Shown: positions 13,241-15,160 of the stretch, piece after piece
Position numbering within the stretch: the stretch's first letter is position 1
How the letters are laid out: each line of letters opens with the position of its first letter
NCBI GenBank assembly: GCA_938045215.1
Contig: CALINF010000111.1
Coordinates: forward strand, 1-15,160
From: an uncultured Halieaceae bacterium
GTDB taxonomy: Bacteria > Pseudomonadota > Gammaproteobacteria > Pseudomonadales > Halieaceae
Length of the DNA: 15,160 nucleotides
Reading direction: 5' to 3'
Position numbers and translations under genes: made by a program
The notes under the pieces: generated by a model
What the model saw: only the letters and a program-made list of their open reading frames with translations
The model's database searches: none
What the model was told of the DNA's origin: nothing

Positions 13241-14763
13241 TGGATATCCCCGCAATGGAGCAGGAAGGTGTGAATGTGCCGGCACCGGAGCAGGGGTTTC
13301 GCGCGCTACCGTTCACCTTCGCCAAGCAGTTTGGCGTGCTCCTGGCTGCTGAGGGCGATGGGACCATCGCCTACCACGCGCAAACGCTGGCGCCGCATGT
13401 CATCAGTGAGTTGCGGCGCTATATAGGATGCACTTTTTCCCTGAAGCCTATTGACGATGCCGAGTTTCAGCGGCGCCTGAGCCAGGCCTACCAGCGCGAT
13501 AACAGCGAAGCTGTGCAGATGGCGGAAGATATCGGTGCCGATGTCGACCTCAGTCGTCTGGCCGATGAAATTCCCGATACGGGCGATCTGATGGATGCGG
13601 AGGACGATGCTCCTATTATTCGCCTGATCAACGCGATCCTGTCGCAGGCGGTGCGTGAAAAGGCGTCTGATATTCATGTAGAAACATTCGAGGACCGCCT
13701 CAGCATTCGCTATCGAATTGACGGCGTACTGGCTGAGGTATTGTCGCCCAAGCGTATGCTGGCACCGCTGCTGGTATCGCGACTGAAAGTCATGGCGAAA
13801 CTGGATATTGCAGAGAAGCGAGTGCCGCAGGATGGTCGCATCTCAGTGCGAATAGCCGGGCATGCCGTTGATATCCGTATGTCGACTATTCCGTCTGCTC
13901 ATGGTGAACGGGTGGTGCTGCGTCTGCTGGACAAGCAGTCTGGTCAATTGGAATTGGCACAACTGTCGATGAACGCGCAGGTGCTCGAGGGGTATGAGCG
14001 TGCTCTGCACAGTCCCCACGGTATTATCCTGGTCACCGGGCCCACCGGTTCAGGCAAGACCACCACGCTGTATGCAGGCCTGTCGCACGTTAATGAAAGT
14101 TCGCGCAACATTCTTACGATCGAAGATCCAATCGAATACATGTTGCCCGGCGTTGGCCAGACACAGGTCAACACCAAAGTAGACATGACCTTCGCTCGGG
14201 GGCTACGTGCGATCCTGCGTCAGGACCCCGACATTGTGATGGTGGGTGAGATTCGAGACCTGGAAACAGCAGAAATCGCAGTGCAGGCTTCGCTGACAGG
14301 GCACTTGGTACTGTCTACTCTGCACACCAATACGGCAATAGGTGCGGTAACACGGCTGCAGGATATGGGCATCGAGCCTTTCCTGCTGTCGTCCAGTTTG
14401 ATCGCAGTCATGGCGCAGCGCCTCGTGCGGCTGCTGTGTGTTGACTGTAGGGAAGCTTATAGCGCCTCTGCAGCAGAGCTTAAGCTGCTTGGCATGGAGT
14501 CTTCGTTAGCTGATATCACACTGAATCGAGTCAAGGGTTGTGAGCACTGCAACTTCAGTGGCTATCGAGGTCGCACGGGGATCTACGAACTGATCGAGGT
14601 AGACGACGCGCTCAGGCTTATGATCCACGGTGGTGCCAGTGAACAGGAGATGCTGGAAAGCGCACGTCAGCGCTATCCAGCAATTTCGGAGGATGGGCGC
14701 AGACGAATACTTGATGGTGAAACCAGCCTGGAAGAGGTGCTGCGTGTCACTGCAGTCGGATAA
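13240..14763 (+). CDS. gspE: Type II secretion system ATPase GspE
   Basis: Cytosolic hexameric ATPase that drives pseudopilus assembly in type II secretion. From the GTG at 13240 it has 507 residues, the family norm. GAGGG lies 6 bases ahead and the start overlaps the gspD stop by one base; a frame extension into gspD is not needed. An N-terminal domain (about 1-110), which normally binds GspL, is followed by the linker and CTD. Seen motifs: Walker A GPTGSGKTT (267-275), Asp box ILTIEDPIE (291-299), Walker B DPDIVMVGEIRD (329-340, E337), His box LVLSTLHTN (357-364), and the zinc-binding tetracysteine C400xxC403 and C434xxC437. The Cys motif supports GspE over PilB-independent relatives, although pilus ATPases share it; the gspD and gspF neighbours decide it. 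Confidence 0.96.
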   Translation: MDIPAMEQEGVNVPAPEQGFRALPFTFAKQFGVLLAAEGDGTIAYHAQTLAPHVISELRRYIGCTFSLKPIDDAEFQRRLSQAYQRDNSEAVQMAEDIGADVDLSRLADEIPDTGDLMDAEDDAPIIRLINAILSQAVREKASDIHVETFEDRLSIRYRIDGVLAEVLSPKRMLAPLLVSRLKVMAKLDIAEKRVPQDGRISVRIAGHAVDIRMSTIPSAHGERVVLRLLDKQSGQLELAQLSMNAQVLEGYERALHSPHGIILVTGPTGSGKTTTLYAGLSHVNESSRNILTIEDPIEYMLPGVGQTQVNTKVDMTFARGLRAILRQDPDIVMVGEIRDLETAEIAVQASLTGHLVLSTLHTNTAIGAVTRLQDMGIEPFLLSSSLIAVMAQRLVRLLCVDCREAYSASAAELKLLGMESSLADITLNRVKGCEHCNFSGYRGRTGIYELIEVDDALRLMIHGGASEQEMLESARQRYPAISEDGRRRILDGETSLEEVLRVTAVG

Positions 14764-14781
14764 CCCCGGACTCCGTAAGCT

Positions 14782-15160
14782 ATGACCGCCTATCGATACC
14801 GAGCTCTCGATACCGATGGCAAATTGGTCAAGGGCGTTCTGGAGGGCGATTCCGAACGCTCGGTGCGGGGGCAGTTACGCGGTAAGAGTCTGCGCCCGGT
14901 TGAAGTCATCGTCGCCAATCGCCCGGCCGCCAACGAGGGTTCCCGCTTCACCTGGCTGCGGCCGCGCGTCGGGGTGGGTGAGATGGCCATGATGACGCGT
15001 CAGCTCTCTACGCTCGTACAATCTAACCTGCCGTTGGATGAGTGCCTGCAAGCCGCCGCTGAGCAGAGCCGCAAACCCCGTACCAAAGGGCTGCTGTTAC
15101 AGGTGCGATCGCGTGTTGCCGAGGGCCATACCCTCGCGTATGCCATGGGTGAATTTCCAA
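14782..15160 (+). CDS. gspF: Type II secretion system inner-membrane protein GspF, 3' end cut by window edge
   Basis: Polytopic platform protein that works with GspE. Only the first 126 residues are present; the frame is open to the edge. It begins MTAYRYRALDTDGKLVKGVL, the standard start of GspF, then GDSERSVRGQLRGKSLRPVEV (first cytosolic segment). The first T2SSF helical domain starts near residue 70 with MAMMTRQLSTLVQSNLPLDECL and continues through AEGHTLAYAMGEFP. The ATG is 18 bases after the gspE stop with a weak ribosome binding site, so translation is probably coupled. Gene order C-D-E-F predicts gspG-N to the right. Confidence 0.93.
   Translation, partial: MTAYRYRALDTDGKLVKGVLEGDSERSVRGQLRGKSLRPVEVIVANRPAANEGSRFTWLRPRVGVGEMAMMTRQLSTLVQSNLPLDECLQAAAEQSRKPRTKGLLLQVRSRVAEGHTLAYAMGEFP

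Overview
The window looks like chromosomal DNA of a gammaproteobacterium, probably free-living and aquatic. The evidence is a YajQ of the gammaproteobacterial kind, a type II secretion cluster in the order gspC-D-E-F, a monomeric ATP sulfurylase next to an APS kinase, and a TonB-dependent receptor preceded by a TPP riboswitch. The genus cannot be fixed from the sequence alone. I see no rRNA, tRNA, CRISPR array, insertion sequence or phage gene. Genes are tightly packed: no gene-free stretch exceeds 300 bases, and the longest is the divergent regulatory region at about 5862-6094.

Left part (1-1974): the end of an unrecognised exported or membrane-anchored protein; a 2-dehydropantoate 2-reductase homologue (PanE/ApbA family) on the minus strand; and, divergent from it, yajQ, whose stop codon interlocks with that of the convergent kinase gene.

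Central minus-strand unit (1971-6045): a thiamine acquisition operon. A promoter with a perfect TATAAT leads into a TPP riboswitch, whose expression platform contains a hairpin that can hide the ribosome binding site of the first gene. Then follow a TonB-dependent outer-membrane receptor, a small thiamine-binding protein of the YkoF/MTH1187 type, a PnuC-family transporter (likely PnuT) and an APH/choline-kinase-fold phosphotransferase (likely a thiamine kinase). Together they would carry thiamine across the outer membrane, across the inner membrane, and trap it by phosphorylation. TPP would shut the unit off through the leader.

Right plus-strand part (6095-15160): a GAF-like/degenerate GGDEF protein that has lost the catalytic motif but kept an RxxD inhibitory-site motif; a complete beta-carbonic anhydrase with no ATG, GTG or TTG start, where a strong Shine-Dalgarno points to an ATC codon; a 58-residue two-helix membrane protein; the sulfate activation pair cysC and sat; and then gspC, gspD, gspE and the start of gspF of a type II secretion system, which runs off the window.

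The most rewarding points are the riboswitch-controlled thiamine uptake and trapping operon with its visible switching mechanism, the carbonic anhydrase start codon, and the probable c-di-GMP-sensing pseudo-GGDEF protein.
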